64,000 nt of DNA from Dipylidium caninum (Eukaryota > Platyhelminthes > Cestoda > Cyclophyllidea > Dipylidiidae), in the NCBI GenBank assembly GCA_017562135.1, contig QEYB01001437.1, positions 62,001 through 126,000 of the forward strand, read 5' to 3'. Both the position numbers and the translations under genes were made by a program. Each line of letters starts with the position of its first letter. The stretch's first letter is position 1. The notes under the pieces are model-generated. The model searched no databases, had not been told where the DNA came from, and was given only the letters and a program-made list of their open reading frames with translations. Shown here in pieces: positions 39,701-52,708 of this stretch.

Positions 39701-40671
39701 GTTTACTACACTTCCATTAAGGCGCGAATCTCATCATCTGTCCACTGAGCGCTTGCATTACAGACCTTGGAAAGGTCGCAGTTACCACATTTATTAAGCG
39801 CATCAAAGATCTCGTTGCATTTTATACTCTTATTAGTTATACAAGGTATGGTTGTCGTAACGGAAAATCTTCGGTGTATGCATACATTATTCTCGCCAAA
39901 TTACGCTTGTGGAGAGTTAATTGATTTTAAAACAGGCTTTCGGGAAATATATTTAATTTTTAACGTGGTATTTAGCGGATGATATATCTCAATAAGAAAA
40001 TAAACTTTCTTGCCTAGGGTAATTTTCGAGCGCAGAAATGTTTTAATGGTATACATAAGCTCTAAGAGAATGTCCCGGAGTTATTTTAATAACATACAAA
40101 TAAAAATGTGGCAAACTTAATATACCTTTTGGAAAGTACAACAATTTTTTCATCAAATAAATCCATGTGTTTTGTTAAACAGGGTGCCTGAAAGGGTTGA
40201 AGAAGAAGAGCAACAATTTGAGCAAATTTGCGGAGCAATCGCTAGCATATATGACGAATGTAATTTAAAGAAAAAAGTTAAAGGAGAAGAAAGATCTGGT
40301 AGGGCGATGAGGCGAGTTGACTAAGATAAAAACTGAAATCTAATTTTTAGCTGCCCCTACAGGTATTGGGAGCAAATGGCATACACAAATTTCAACTGTG
40401 AGCTTATTCTTTGCTTAAGCGTAGTTCTGTCGTGTATTAAGAACGTGCAAATTAATAGAGCTTCTGTGTTTAACTAAGTTTGCCAAACATACGGTTTTGG
40501 ATTCGTTGAGATGTTTCCATTAATACATTTAGTGCAATGGATCAGTTCGCTCAGATCCAAGAACATCTTGCTGATCTACTCGCTTCAGTGACGTCAGCGG
40601 CGGGAGCTTCAACAGAACGTGTATCTTCATTGTTGCAGTCTGTGCGAACTGCGCGGCGCAAACGAATGTAG
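36795..40671 (+). CDS. CFAP100: cilia- and flagella-associated protein 100 (DUF4200 coiled coil), 5' end missing
   Basis: Exons: 36795-37026, 37212-37387, 37484-37541, 37617-37658, 37774-37851, 37919-37976, 39339-39490, 39534-39629, 40193-about 40285, 40351-40397 and 40533-40671. All internal phases agree except the donor near 40285, which is a choice. Matches run in order along CFAP100/CCDC37: QFLSQKRRIALL and KKEISNLRRIA, then KRIKKAEELKLLK..QAEISRNEAKLCEYRGYQRFL, then the LKEPDEVIDLLKDLE / NLALIRSCQDAEE block, then a C-terminal helix (AMDQFAQIQEHLADLL) and a basic end. Known: with CFAP73 it forms the MIA complex tethering inner dynein arms on motile axonemes. The 37388 intron begins with GC. 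The N-terminus lies further upstream. Confidence 0.85.
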
Positions 40672-42062
40672 ACGGCTTCAATGCGAGGTCCCGCGCAAAA
40701 GATTGGAGGGGAGAAATCAGCGCATTTTACTTCGAGCACAGGCACCGTCACAAATGCCGGCACCAAAATTGTAAGTGTGGAGACCTGTCAAAGAGTAAAA
40801 AGTCGATAAGATCCCCATGTAAAGCGTTTTATTCATTACTACATTCTTAAAATGAAAGGTACAACCTTGAAGGTATCCATCTGAGAAAAGAATACAGCGA
40901 GTGTGCTAAATTATTTTAATTAATTCCACATATCGCAGAGTTGAAATACTGCAATACGTTCAAGTAATCTGGAATTTCGTTGGATTTAATCCATTTTAAA
41001 TGAAAACATTTTTATTCTGCTCCTTCCAGATATCACGATGCCTAAACCCAAAGAAATGGAGTGTGAGACAAAAATAACGATCTAGGCCCGATATCGCGTT
41101 GATATGACTTTGCTATTCATTCATTCGTTCATCTGCCTTGATTTCGCAATAAATATAATTCTGGATGAATGAAGTTGGCGAATCGGAGGGCAGACTTGAG
41201 GCGCGGTGGCGCATTTTTAATATTTCAAAACTTGTCCTAATCTTTATATTACCGAGATTCTTTTCTGTTCGGGGGAACAAATGATTTCTACTTTTGGTTG
41301 TTCCTGTATATTCAGCTTGATTTGATTTGTCAAAAAGTTAAGCCCTTAAAAAAACAACTTATTCACAGGATTGGAGTGATGCATTTTTCTAAAAGCGGGA
41401 TGTCGCAGGCAGCCGGAACGTGTTACATTTTTTGCTCTAATGGCGCCTTACATTAACTTGACCAATAAATATTGCTGCTATAAAGTGACACTTCTTAAAA
41501 ATCCTGTTATGACAAGTTTCACGGAATTTTGGGTGTACGATATAAAAAAATCACAACCTATATAACAAGATATACAGCAATAATCGTGTTAGATTCAACT
41601 TTCCAATTTCCTCGAGTTCATTTAGGAAAACGGGAGAAAAGCGCCTCTTTTTTCAACTAGTCTTAATTGTTCGTCCCCCTTTATCAAACATACCTATCCT
41701 TCGTTACTTGTCATAAGAAATTCTGCACCTGCTGCATCATCACTTCCGATTATATGTGACATTTATCGATTAACATTCCTGAGCTTGGTAAACACCCGAT
41801 TTTGTCATTAAAAGCTTAAAAGGAAGTGATGTCACTTTACCTTATTTGAGAGTTGCATTTTATCAGTGCATCAGGAATGAATAAAGTTTGGGTTGGGTTT
41901 CCCCAAACGAGTCTTTAATACTTGCCTAGTTCTAGTAAAAATGGATTACCACGTAAAACATGAGGTTTTAAAGTCAACTTTGTTATGTAAATAGTTGTTA
42001 TACAAAACAAGTGGGTCAATGGGAAAATGGAAGGATGGGCAAATGAATAGGCGAAGGAATGT
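40672..42062. other. intergenic, convergent 3' flanks
   Basis: Between the CFAP100 stop and the stop of the EGF/LamG gene on the other strand. AT-rich, with no coding signature. Confidence 0.45.
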
Positions 42063-45000
42063 TCAAGGAGCATGAGTGAAGAAGTTGTAATGACCGCGGG
42101 TGTTGCTGTTGAGGAAATAAGTTGGCGATGGACTGGAATCATAGCCTTCGAAGGCATATTGAAGTGGCTGATCCATGGTCAGAAAACGTTCACCCTCCAC
42201 AGACAATATAGATCTGTCGTTCGTGTTTCCATTGAAGTTCTACGTTCTGAAAAGATATGCATAATTAAAACGTCGTCTCCTCGACGAGCTTTTCACTTAA
42301 GGAGGCGAGTAATTTGGAGGATTAATTCACATAAAGATATCGTATTTGAAGACAAAATCATAAAGGAGTTTAGTTAACACAGCACCTTAATAAGAAATGA
42401 GTTAAGTGAAGTGCTTCCCTATTTTTACTTGACAATAATAGGGTAGACGTAACGAAAACAGAGCCTTTCTACAATTTTTTCCCATTACGATTTGAAAATT
42501 GTAAAATAAAAAATTATGGTACATGGTGTTTATTCAGAGCAATTCGCATTAGGTATTATAAGATAATCTTATGGAATAATAAGTTAAAGCTGTTATGTGT
42601 TTTAAGGGCAAAGTTAAACCCACCGGAAACTTTTAGGTCTGACAAATCCAAGGACCCACGGTAATCTTCCTCACCTAAGTATTATGTCAAAAATACTGTT
42701 AATAAAAATATATTCATATAAAAGTGAATTGAGGAACAGGGAAAAATACCAGCTATGACGGCACTTTCAGTGCTCATTTTTTCTTGTGCTTCTACGAAGT
42801 GAGGACCAACGGGGACACTTGAAACGGTGTTCTTCACTCTGTGCCGTTTCCACCAACAAACGTAGAATGTAGTCCAGAAGACTAAATACAAAACAGTGTA
42901 AATTTTTGCCACTGGAATGTGAAGCTATAATTGAGTAAGTTCGCATTAGAAGTACATACTACTCGAGTTGTTAACGACAATTACGTTCTAATTAGAACGA
43001 CTTTTACAAAATGTTTATTGTACAAGTATTTAACTTACGAATCAGAATGAGTACAAAGAAGAAGGGAATAAGCCACCAATTTTGAAGACTCGGCCGCGCT
43101 AACGGTGGCTTCTCGCAGAACAGTCCATTCCATCCACCGTGACAGTCGCAGAATACACCAACGGTATTATTTCCCCAGGTTGCAGTCTCATTTGCAAGTA
43201 CAAAGCATTCGCCACCATTTTTGCAGGGATTAGGATCACAGGTTGTAAGGACACAATGGGCTGCGGATGATTGTTGGATGATCCGGCGCGAGAAGCCGGT
43301 TTTACAACTAAACAAAGTGAAATTAATGCAAACAAGAGGGGAACGGAGGAAAAAAAAGCCTGGGTGATTTTTTTCAGTCTACCTATACTTTCATTTACAT
43401 ATCCTGCAAATAGACTAAAGTTAAGGTGATGTACGTCTAAAAGACGATATTTGCGACTTGGGATTGATTGGCTTTTCAACCATTTATTTTGCTTCTCTTA
43501 AATATGTATAAAGTTTGTAGGAAGACCGTTACATAAAAAATTACAGGATATCTATGCTGGATAGACCTGATCAAGGTCACAAATATGAAGAGAGTGACAT
43601 TAGTAACTTGATGGCGTTTTGGTACTCATTAAAATAAGAACACTTGGTAGTGTCTACACAAGACGTTGTTCGGAGCGTCACTTTCTATTATGTTAACTAA
43701 TCTTCTTTTTTCCTTCTCAGCCTACAAATATTCGGGCAGTGGGTTTCTCGTTGATGCCCCCTGACTTACGTGCATTTATAGCCACGCCACTCAGGAGAGC
43801 AAACTTCATTTTGTCCACAGGGCGAAAAAGTTGTACAGGGGTCATACGTTTTGCACCCACTCTGGAGAAAACCCTGTCTTTCTTTTGTGCTCTCCACAAT
43901 TAGGTAGTCTTGGAAGATTTTGTTGCGAATATCTCGCGTTTCACGCCTTAAGTCTGACAAGCAACCTATTAACGGAAATGAAGAGATTATTAGTTTACAA
44001 TAGAAACAAGGCAATTACCAAGAAATCATATTCTAAATCAGGAACAACTATTCTGACACAAACTCAACCAATTGTTTGGACAAAAGATGAGCATTAGTAC
44101 GAGTTTAAAACTTACTTGAAATAGCCTCGATAGTTAACGATTCGTCGAGATTGGATTCGCCGATCAAATCAGTTTGTAAAAGAGTCGAGTTGTAGAATGA
44201 ATCCCAAAGCCCATCGACTGAAAGCTCTGCCATTCTGGAAGTGCTTTCTTCCAAACTACAATATATTCCAATAGGTGGGTGAGTTGGAGCAAACTATTTT
44301 CATCCGTTATTCAAACTATAACTGGTGACATGAAAACTTACAAAGGTGTAAGGGTCAGACGAATCGTATGCCACTTCCCATCTGAGACATCGATTTTAGG
44401 CAGCATAAGGGACTCAGTGTACAAGTGAAATTCAAGATGTCCGTCAACAATCTAACAGAATAACGATAGTAACGAAGTCGATATAAATTAAAGTTCCTAG
44501 GGTGAAGAAATCGCCAACATGGCCTCACTGATGTAAAGGAAAATTATGTAGAATCATTTGCACTATAGGTGGCGTACTCGAAGTCTAAGCCCTCCGTCTC
44601 TCGACCGCATGATTGTTGTCACCATTTGGCGTGTTCGTATACTGAAGAGGACCATAAACCCACTTTTGCTGCGAACATTAATCGGAAAAGCTCTCTTAAT
44701 TTCCCACTCTGAGGCGGCTAAAATAAACAAAAGACAGGGGTTTCCTCTCTTTTACTTCAATTAAGAGTGAACCTTAGAATCCCGAACTTATAAATATACC
44801 ATGAGGTCAGATAACTCTCTACCATAAAGAGTGAAGATAGGGAAAGAGATAGGCGCAGAACAATTATTTGTGAAGATGTGTTGCATCAAGTGATTCCTCA
44901 ACGTCATTGAAACCAGCTATAGGGGTCTCGAAAAGCAGTTTAAAGTTAAATGAAAGAGTACACGAAAAGTTCCTAGAAAATTTATGAAAGCCTATGCTAT

Positions 45001-48000
45001 ATTTAGTCAAAATCTCATCCAGGAAATTCCACTTATAGGCAGATGCCTTAGTAAACGATCAATTAGGCCCTAATTTACAACAGTGAACTCACGCTCAACA
45101 CATGGGGCGCTGCTATTAATGACGTTGGTATTGAATAAATTTAAAGCAGGCTGGAAGCCCGGACGACAAGTGCATACGTATTGGTCAGTAGCAGCAACAA
45201 TTGGGTTTTGGCAAACACCCCCTCTACCACATCGGCCAGCAGCACCGAAGAAACAGGCCTCCTCACATTTGGGACAACCGCGAGCGAGAGGCCTTCTTCT
45301 TGTGGCCTCTGAGAGATCCACCAACTTCGGAACAGATAGGAGAAGGGTTGAGTAAAATACGAAAGGGCATCTATGCTTTGACTAATGAAACATGACAAAT
45401 AGAATTTCACTCTTGTAAACTCTCCTCTTAAGTGAGAGCAGGAGAAGTGAGTGTATGTTGGGCATAGGTAAAGTAAAATTGTCATCGCCTGTCCATTAGG
45501 TTGATAAATCAGGTCTCTGTAAAATAAAATGGCTACCAATTGACATCTTTGAACTCACGCGGTTTAACGCTACTTATGTTATGCTCAGATTTGTTGCAAT
45601 TTTGCAAAAAACTTGTGCTGCTTCAAAGTTCAAAAGAAAGCTGTTTGAACAGTGGAGTTAAGTGATTTCCGAACTAGACGTTTCCGAGAGATAATAAGAT
45701 GTATATCCTGATGGACATAGACGTGTCTTTTCCGGTTTGCATCGGTATGTAGGGGTAAGGGGCCGATACATAGCATAGGAAAGTTCAACACCAGAAATCG
45801 GGGTAGTTGCGCGAATAGTGTGAGCGTATAAAAAGCCTTCACCCCTAACTGACATGCGCATGAAGAGAGCAGACCGAAATTTGATAGTGTTAATGAAATC
45901 GGGTTTCACTCAGATTCACAACACTCTTAGTCGTCGGGCATAATAATGTTAAGAATAATTAAGTCAAATCTTTTTTTTCTCTGAATCAATAAGGGCAATT
46001 TTAAAATCACTACTAGGGGCCAAATAATTATTTGGCCAGTCCGACTGTTTTGGAAGGGCAGGAATGGCAGGAAAAAAAGGTTAACTGAATGGGAAGATTC
46101 CTAAATGAATGGACGTCACTGTAGACGGATAGAACACATGGCTGAATGAATGAATGCGCAGGCTAACAACGAAACAGCTGTTCTGAGAAGGGTAAAATTA
46201 AACGGTAGGTTTTCAATAAACGTTCTGTTCGTCCTACCAGAAATAATTACAAGTCGGTTTCGGCTACAAATCGAAACACCCCAAACTTATCCTAAAAGAC
46301 TTTCTCATGTATCACGCCATTTTGGTAATTACGCCAACAAAACCTTGGTTTCGGTCAGCATTTGGTATAAATATATCCACATTGGTAAATCATGCCAAAA
46401 AACTGGTCCTAAAATATTTAAACTAAACTAGGGACTGTAATGTTTGTGGTATTGTGGCAAAAGCTTAACCACCGCGCCGATTATACACATATTAGTCAGC
46501 TCCATATGTATTCTATTACCATTTGTACGAATGCGATGCACAAGTCATTGTGCGTTGGTTCAGTCCAGGTAGTTCGATGATAAAAACGAAGATGAAAGTC
46601 TGGTAACAAAGGGAGTTTTAAGCCGATGAAAACGCTTGATGACAAAATGCTCACCGGGTATAGTCTTTAAAATAATGCCTGCTACGTAGTGTTAGAGTAC
46701 AGTTTATCAACATTACACTACCTGATTTTGTCCAAGCGTACTTTCAACGCTTCTCACAAAATGGCAATTTAAGTTAATTGGATAAGCATATGAAAGATAA
46801 TGGAGGGCGGAAGATGATATAAAAGATCTTGAGAGATACACGAAGAATTCCAGTTTTAGCTTAAATGCTCACTGTTTCAAGTTGACTTTGGTAGTTCGGA
46901 ATCCAGGGTATTTTAAAACAAAGTGAGTAACTTCGAACAGGTAAGGAAGCACATACAATTGCTGCACTACCTGTGAATTAATTACGATACTGTCCAAGCA
47001 AAGTTCGTTTAGACGGTGTTTCTCAGTAGACTTCATGCCCAATGTCAGAGGACCTGAGACCGGAACCCCAGAGATAATGCCATCGAAGATTAACTTTTGG
47101 CTGCATCTTCGTCGCATCACGCACCGATCAACGATCAAGACAACCTCAATGCTGGTTGGCTAGAATAAGAGGTATAAGATTATTTATTCCTACTTTGTAA
47201 ATGTATGCAAATCCAAAACGTGACATGCTATATGATGCTGAAGAACTTAACTAATAATTCACTTTAAGCAGAGTAAAAGATATTAATAAAAAAACTCACT
47301 GTTTTTGTGAGGAAGATGTCCCAGATGATGCCATGTATTATCGTGAAGCGAGACCACAGTTGATTGATGTCTCCTGTCATTTAGACCAATTACAGGCTGG
47401 CCATACTTCAGCGCTAACTCCAAAATCATTCCTTTTTTCTATGAAATTGAGTGAACAAAGATGTAATCATTTATTCAGAAAGAGGATTCTGCATATGGGG
47501 AAATGGAAACGTGTAGGATTCTGAGAACCTATCTTCGCCCTCCTCTGAGTATTGTCCTATTGAGGAAACTTAAATTGTTTTTCATTTTACGAGGAAGTGG
47601 ACAGGAAGAGGTCAACCGATGATTAAAAAGGAAAAATTGCTCTTATAAGTAGTCTGCCTCAGATTCATTATTCTGTCTATTAATCCAGCCGACTCCTCAC
47701 TTCTCAACATGGACTTTCCCTTATATTCATCTTTTCGCATATTTATTTTAGCACTAAGAAGCCCAAAGAAAGGACTGCACGTGGCTAATTCCTAATTCAA
47801 AAAAGCAGACGTTAATGGTGAGAACTTACATAGTCACCAAGAGTGAAGAGCACACCGGTTCCATGAAAGTCTCTGGAAATGAATTCAACCGACATGTGAA
47901 GTGGGAGAGAGAGACTGAGGTCACTGACGAGGACTAGTGGGGTTTGAAGATTCTCGAAATTCACCCTGACCATCTCACACAATGGACCAGTGTTAATACG

Positions 48001-48775
48001 ATTGTGTGGACAATGACATCTTGGAAAGGGAAGAAGACACAGTATGGGAATCACGACAAGATTTTTAAATTGAAGTTTACTCAAAATTAAGGGTGATTAC
48101 CGTAGAGGCAGGATAGATTAATACACTCTGAAATATTTATAATGTTCAAATCAAAAGGGCTTTGCAGTTACTGAAACTTCTTGGAATTAATTTGAGCCAT
48201 TGAATATCCGACATCATTGGGACAGGTGGTAGAGACGTTTAGTATGGTGGCAGTAGTGCAAACGTTATTTCATGCCACCCACGTGTGCCTGTGGCATCGA
48301 CATAGGAGATCAGATCTCTCACACGTGTGAGAGATGAAACGGTGAGAAAAAGACTTAACTAGTGGGTGTCACATATTGAATTGTCTGAAATATTTAATTT
48401 AATTTACTTTTCCGTGATGTGAAATACATTTCAGCGAAATGCTTTGGCGCAAATTCAGCGAATCAGAAGAGTTTTCAAAAGTTCAATTCACTTTCTTCGG
48501 CAATATGAGAATAGTCGGCGAATAGGACGCTGGAAATAGGGAGTAATACTACACAGCATCCAGATGAAGGTACATTTAATTACACGGTTCCACAAGTTTT
48601 CAAATTATTTGAGCTTCATGTCGATGTCTTAGAAATTGAAATATAGGTTGGCTTACAGAGTACGTCCGTTGATATCCATTCGAACTCCGCCATGTTTGCA
48701 AATTGGATATTTGTTAGTCCATGAAGTACGTAGAAATACTAGGAGCATACAACAAAGGCGAATACTTTTCGTCAT
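42063..48775 (-). CDS. EGF/laminin-G transmembrane protein, CadN-type cadherin base without cadherin repeats
   Basis: Phase-consistent exons: 48775-48657, 48019-47830, 47438-47300, 47159-46971, 45324-45093, 44991-44903, 44451-44342, 44234-44116, 43965-43770, 43307-43039 and 42911-42750, then a tail exon at about 42239-42063 whose link is unresolved. Order: signal peptide (1 to about 20), partial EGF (ICKHGG, CHCPH..TGPLCE), LamG1, EGF (GRCGRGGVCQN, YVCTCRPGF), LamG2 (VSDGKWHTIRL; GCLSDL-type end), EGF, EGF (PCKNGGEC), a membrane segment at about 540-572, and a basic cytosolic start. The tail reads PLQYAFEGYDSS, like the catenin-binding core of classical cadherins. EGF-LamG-EGF-LamG-EGF-TM is the layout next to the membrane in invertebrate N-cadherins, but no cadherin repeat precedes it. 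The third exon needs one G removed at 47320-47322. Confidence 0.75.
48314..48335. repeat. perfect 22-bp palindrome centred on CACGTG
   Basis: Each half reads the same on both strands over 11 bp, with an E-box at the centre (48322-48327). It lies in intron 1 of the EGF/LamG gene. It could be a bHLH binding site or a chance hairpin. Confidence 0.6.
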
Positions 48776-50980
48776 CTAAAGATGAGAAATAAGGAATGAT
48801 TAAGCATAAATAAATAAACTTTCAACAGGACACCTCATGTTCTGTGGTCTCTATGCAAATAAGACTTGGGCGGTGAATCGAATAAGACGCCTTGAGTATT
48901 GACATTCGTCATAGTTGGAGAGGAAATGAAAGGAGGAGGGAAATATTAGTCATTGGGAGGTTATGAGGAAAAACAGAACTAACTCAGGAAAAGATGGGGG
49001 AAGACTTAAGGCATGATGTCTATAAGTGTGAAGAGGGTGAGATTTGGTGAAAGATTATTATATTCCCAAAAGAAGCTGGCCCTTCTACTGCACTTCAAAA
49101 ATTTTGAGGTGTGAAAGAAAGAAAGTCTTTGTCTTTTCGAGTGGTCAACTTTATAGACTTTTAGCAAAATTGGAGTATTCCTATTCATTAAGGGGTATAG
49201 TAGGCCAGTTGTTAGGAAACAAGTGGAGCCAAGTCAATCCTTGGGAAATTTTTGCCTAGGCTAAATACCGATAGCAAAACCACAAAGCTGCCAGGTGAAA
49301 CAACGACAAAAACGAGTAAATGGAGAGTTACTACGTTATCGACCTAACCATAATATGTACGTGGGCCTAATTACAGGTGCTGAAATTAATGACCCCATAA
49401 ATTTACATTAAAACAGTCTAAGGATTTACTTTGGTAACTAGTCCTTATTTAAAGGCATTTCCCGGTATATTAGGACCTTAACCTGATATGGCTTCCCCGT
49501 AAATCCTCAGCGTTTGAAACCAACAGAATGGTAAGGGTATTAAGTGATAAAACAAACCGACCGTCCCGTCAAAATTCCATTGCAATATGATCTGAACAAT
49601 TAGTCACACCTGCACATAGAATCGGTTGCAACCAATCAAGATATAGCGAAGCCTGGGACGTTACAATTGGTGATTCAGGTGACCAACCACATATCAACAG
49701 ATGTTCGTTATCCATTCAGATGTTGGTTTGCCACCCCGTCTTTAAATTACCATTAGCTATGCTTAACCACGGCCCCGTCACCTGAAGTTATCACATTGTA
49801 TTCCTGTCTAAGTTGTGTTCACAACATCGTTTTAGTGCTGCAACTTGTCATTACTAGTTAAAGTTGATTTGTCTCAAAGGCGTCAGGGTATTTCGAATTT
49901 ATTTCGGGTCCCATAATCCACTTATCGTAAATCTTACTCTGCCTACTTCCTTAGAAGAGGTTTCTTAAATGTCTCGATATCCGCTTGGAACAACTATGCA
50001 CGAAACCTTAGGTAAAATTCTTGACATTTTATGCGGCAAACCTGTTATATTGAGTACGAACTTAACCCGATATCCCGTACACTAGGTGGGCCTTCATCAC
50101 TTGTTTATAAGACCAATAAAATTTCAATCTCCTAGACAACATTTGCACAAAAATTTTGAATAAAATGATGGTAATTTTATGACTCAAAATATACGTCTTG
50201 ACTCATAAAATGACAATATTAAATCAAATGAATTTTTGATGTATTTCTCTTTCACTCTACCTCCTCCATGCCGAATGAAATGGCCGAGGAGGCTCTTAAT
50301 GAAGTACAGAGATCGTTAGATTGTAAGAAGTGGTGAACTCTCAATTTGGATGCTTATGTAAAAGTTATTTTAATGTCATTATGAAATGTGAACTCCAATT
50401 CCCTCTCCACCAAATTCGTGTATGTTTTGCGGAGCATAGTGCTGACGTTAATGCGGCGTTAGAGCTGTACAGTACACAAGGTTCCCGTTCACAGCCCCTA
50501 AATTTTTATTGTCTGTATTTTTGTCATGGAGAAGGAGTGTTGAGATTATTTCACCCAGATTAAGACAGACAAGCCGCAAACGCGTCAGACCAACATTCCT
50601 TTAAAACTAATAACAAACTGAGACGAAAGCACTCAAAATTTGTGTTTGCCCATTGGAAAGTAAAAGTAGCACATCTGATTGACGTACATTACGAGCGCCG
50701 TAAACCAGTGTAGTGAAAATTTCAGCTCACGAATTGAGAACCCTAACGGATATAATACTGCCTCGGTGGTGAACAGCACCGTAGGACTACACTCGTTGTA
50801 AGCACACACGCAAGCAATTAAAGTTAGTTCATTGTAATTCTTTGTTAATTTTTCTTTGCACGATCGGTGCCAGGATGCGATTTGATATACAACTTTTATC
50901 TATCCGAATCTATGGAATCTAGGAGCAAGAAAATGATGAGAATATTGGCTAGTAGCGTGAGGAAGTGAATTGTGGAATAG
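48776..50980. other. intergenic, no cadherin exons seen
   Basis: About 2.2 kb upstream of the EGF/LamG start and downstream of the next minus-strand gene. I looked for cadherin-repeat motifs (DxNDNxP, DxD, LDRE) and found none. A plus-strand ATG at 50270 opens a short frame reading MPNEMAEEALNE that could join a later frame, but this is too weak to call a gene. Confidence 0.45.
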
Positions 50981-52708
50981 TTAGTAGGCGGAGAAATGCA
51001 AAATGTCATAGGTACCACTGGTTTTTTGATCTACCGTCTTCTTAATGTCTCCCATGTGAATAATCGCCACTTTTTTGAATAGCGCATCAATACTGCGATG
51101 CATCTTGACGGTGCCAAAGAGAGCAGCCAGTTGCAGAATCACTGTTTGCAAAAAGGCAGAAAAAATGCAGATTATTTATATTTCCGTTTGAATGTATGAA
51201 TGGAACCTTTAAGACACTGACATATGTGCTCTCATACAGACGCCTTCTTGTGTATCAGTTTACACACCTATGGGCACTGTGACAACATAAAACTTGATTT
51301 CTTTATGGCTATTTTTTTCTAAGCTTAATAAATCATCACACTCATCATCGGACGGTTTCCTCGGCATGTAGAGAATGCTACTTGACATAAAGATTTGTAA
51401 AACAGCAACCAATAGATAGCAAACACTTTGATTGCTTCGCTGGTTAATGAATTGATTTCGTACTTACTTATGGCAATGTGAAAAATTGAAAGACCAAATC
51501 GGGGAGAGATGGGAGAGACGTTTTTCCAGAAGGGATGTAAACTAAGATATCCCTGAGCGATTGATGAGAAGAGGAGGAGACCAACGACCACCGGACAATA
51601 GGTGAAACAATCACGCCAGCAGGTTGACAGTCTGCGACCTAAAATGCACAAGATGAATGGTGTATCTGTTAAAATAATTTTTAGTAGGTCATTAGGGATG
51701 TTACTTTTTGACTCCACTGGTTCATCGACCAAAAGTGTCGTTGCTCTGTCAATCAATAACAAGTGAGGGCAAAAATCGACTTCTAGAACTCAGTCACGTC
51801 TAAAACACTCGTCGAACGTAACGACAGAATTTGAATGTTTATGTATGAGCACTTGTATACTATAATGCATCACACGTAATAAGCTGTATGGCTGCATGAT
51901 GACGCTATAAGCCTTACCTCTTTTCCATCTAGATCAGGCAATATATCTTGTTATTTTTCTGCCTTTTGCCGCACAATACGAAAAGCAAAAGCATAAAATG
52001 TACAATGATGACATATTTTGGGCTGAAGGCATGTATATCAATTTGGGTCAAATAGAAGAGGGTTTAGATCAGGGACTATCTTCAGAACGTTACTTTCTAC
52101 AAGATAGATTCAAAATCATGATCTCAGAAATCACTTCCGTCAATAGTTTTGGGTTGAAAAAATCGTGCGCATAATGTTACTTTAGCTTTTTGGATGCTAA
52201 CACCATTGTTAACAGCGCCTAATTCGATAGATAATGATGCATACAAAATCGAATCGATGGAAATCCGCTTACTTTCTGATGATGACAAAATTCTTTCAGC
52301 TGTAGTAAAATTTTCTAGACGATGTGCGACTTCAAATACTAATTCTAGGATTGCATCAGCACCGTCCGGATAACTGTACATCGGCCAGCACTTCTGTATG
52401 GCCACTAAATCGTACGCTTTCAACGTGCCTTCACGAATAGCATCCAGTACCCGCGGGGTGGTATCCGATAGGAAGCTGCGTACCTGGATGATGGGCATGA
52501 TATATGAAGTTGTGAGAGCGCCCATCAAGGAAATTATAGTGAGCAGAAAGATAAAAACACTGGTGTTCAGAGAACACAGAAAAGACTCGGGGTCGCTTGT
52601 CTGCGAGAGGTTAGAAGTGCCTCGACGCGGGGAAAAAGAATTTTCTCCTAAAATAAGTCTGCCGCGCTGAGAGCCTTTGTTTGAGTTTGGGGTAGGTTTG
52701 TAAACCAT
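50981..52708 (-). CDS. orphan multi-pass membrane protein
   Basis: Exons 52708-52245, 51745-51468 and 51141-50981 join with consistent phases (donors GTATGC and GTAAGT; acceptors gacag and aaacag) and give 300 aa. Seen: a polar, basic N-terminus of about 50 residues, a clear membrane helix at about 51-72, a loop of about 100 residues, a weak hydrophobic stretch at about 173-191, and two clear helices at about 203-223 and 237-257. The C-terminal tail is Lys-rich (FKKVAIIHMGDIKK). A four-helix, tetraspanin-like outline is possible, but the CCG loop motif is absent. I do not recognise the family. It is the upstream neighbour of the EGF/LamG gene on the same strand, about 2.2 kb away. Confidence 0.6.

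Noticed and set aside
45630..45909. Two overlapping minus-strand ORFs with a few cysteines in the EGF/LamG gene
   Set aside because: Exons 46971 and 45324 join in phase and give the expected end of LamG1 followed by EGF, so this segment is better read as intron.
50270..50563. Possible small gene starting MPNEMAEEALNE on the plus strand
   Set aside because: A joining intron can be imagined, but the donor and acceptor are poor and no family is recognised.
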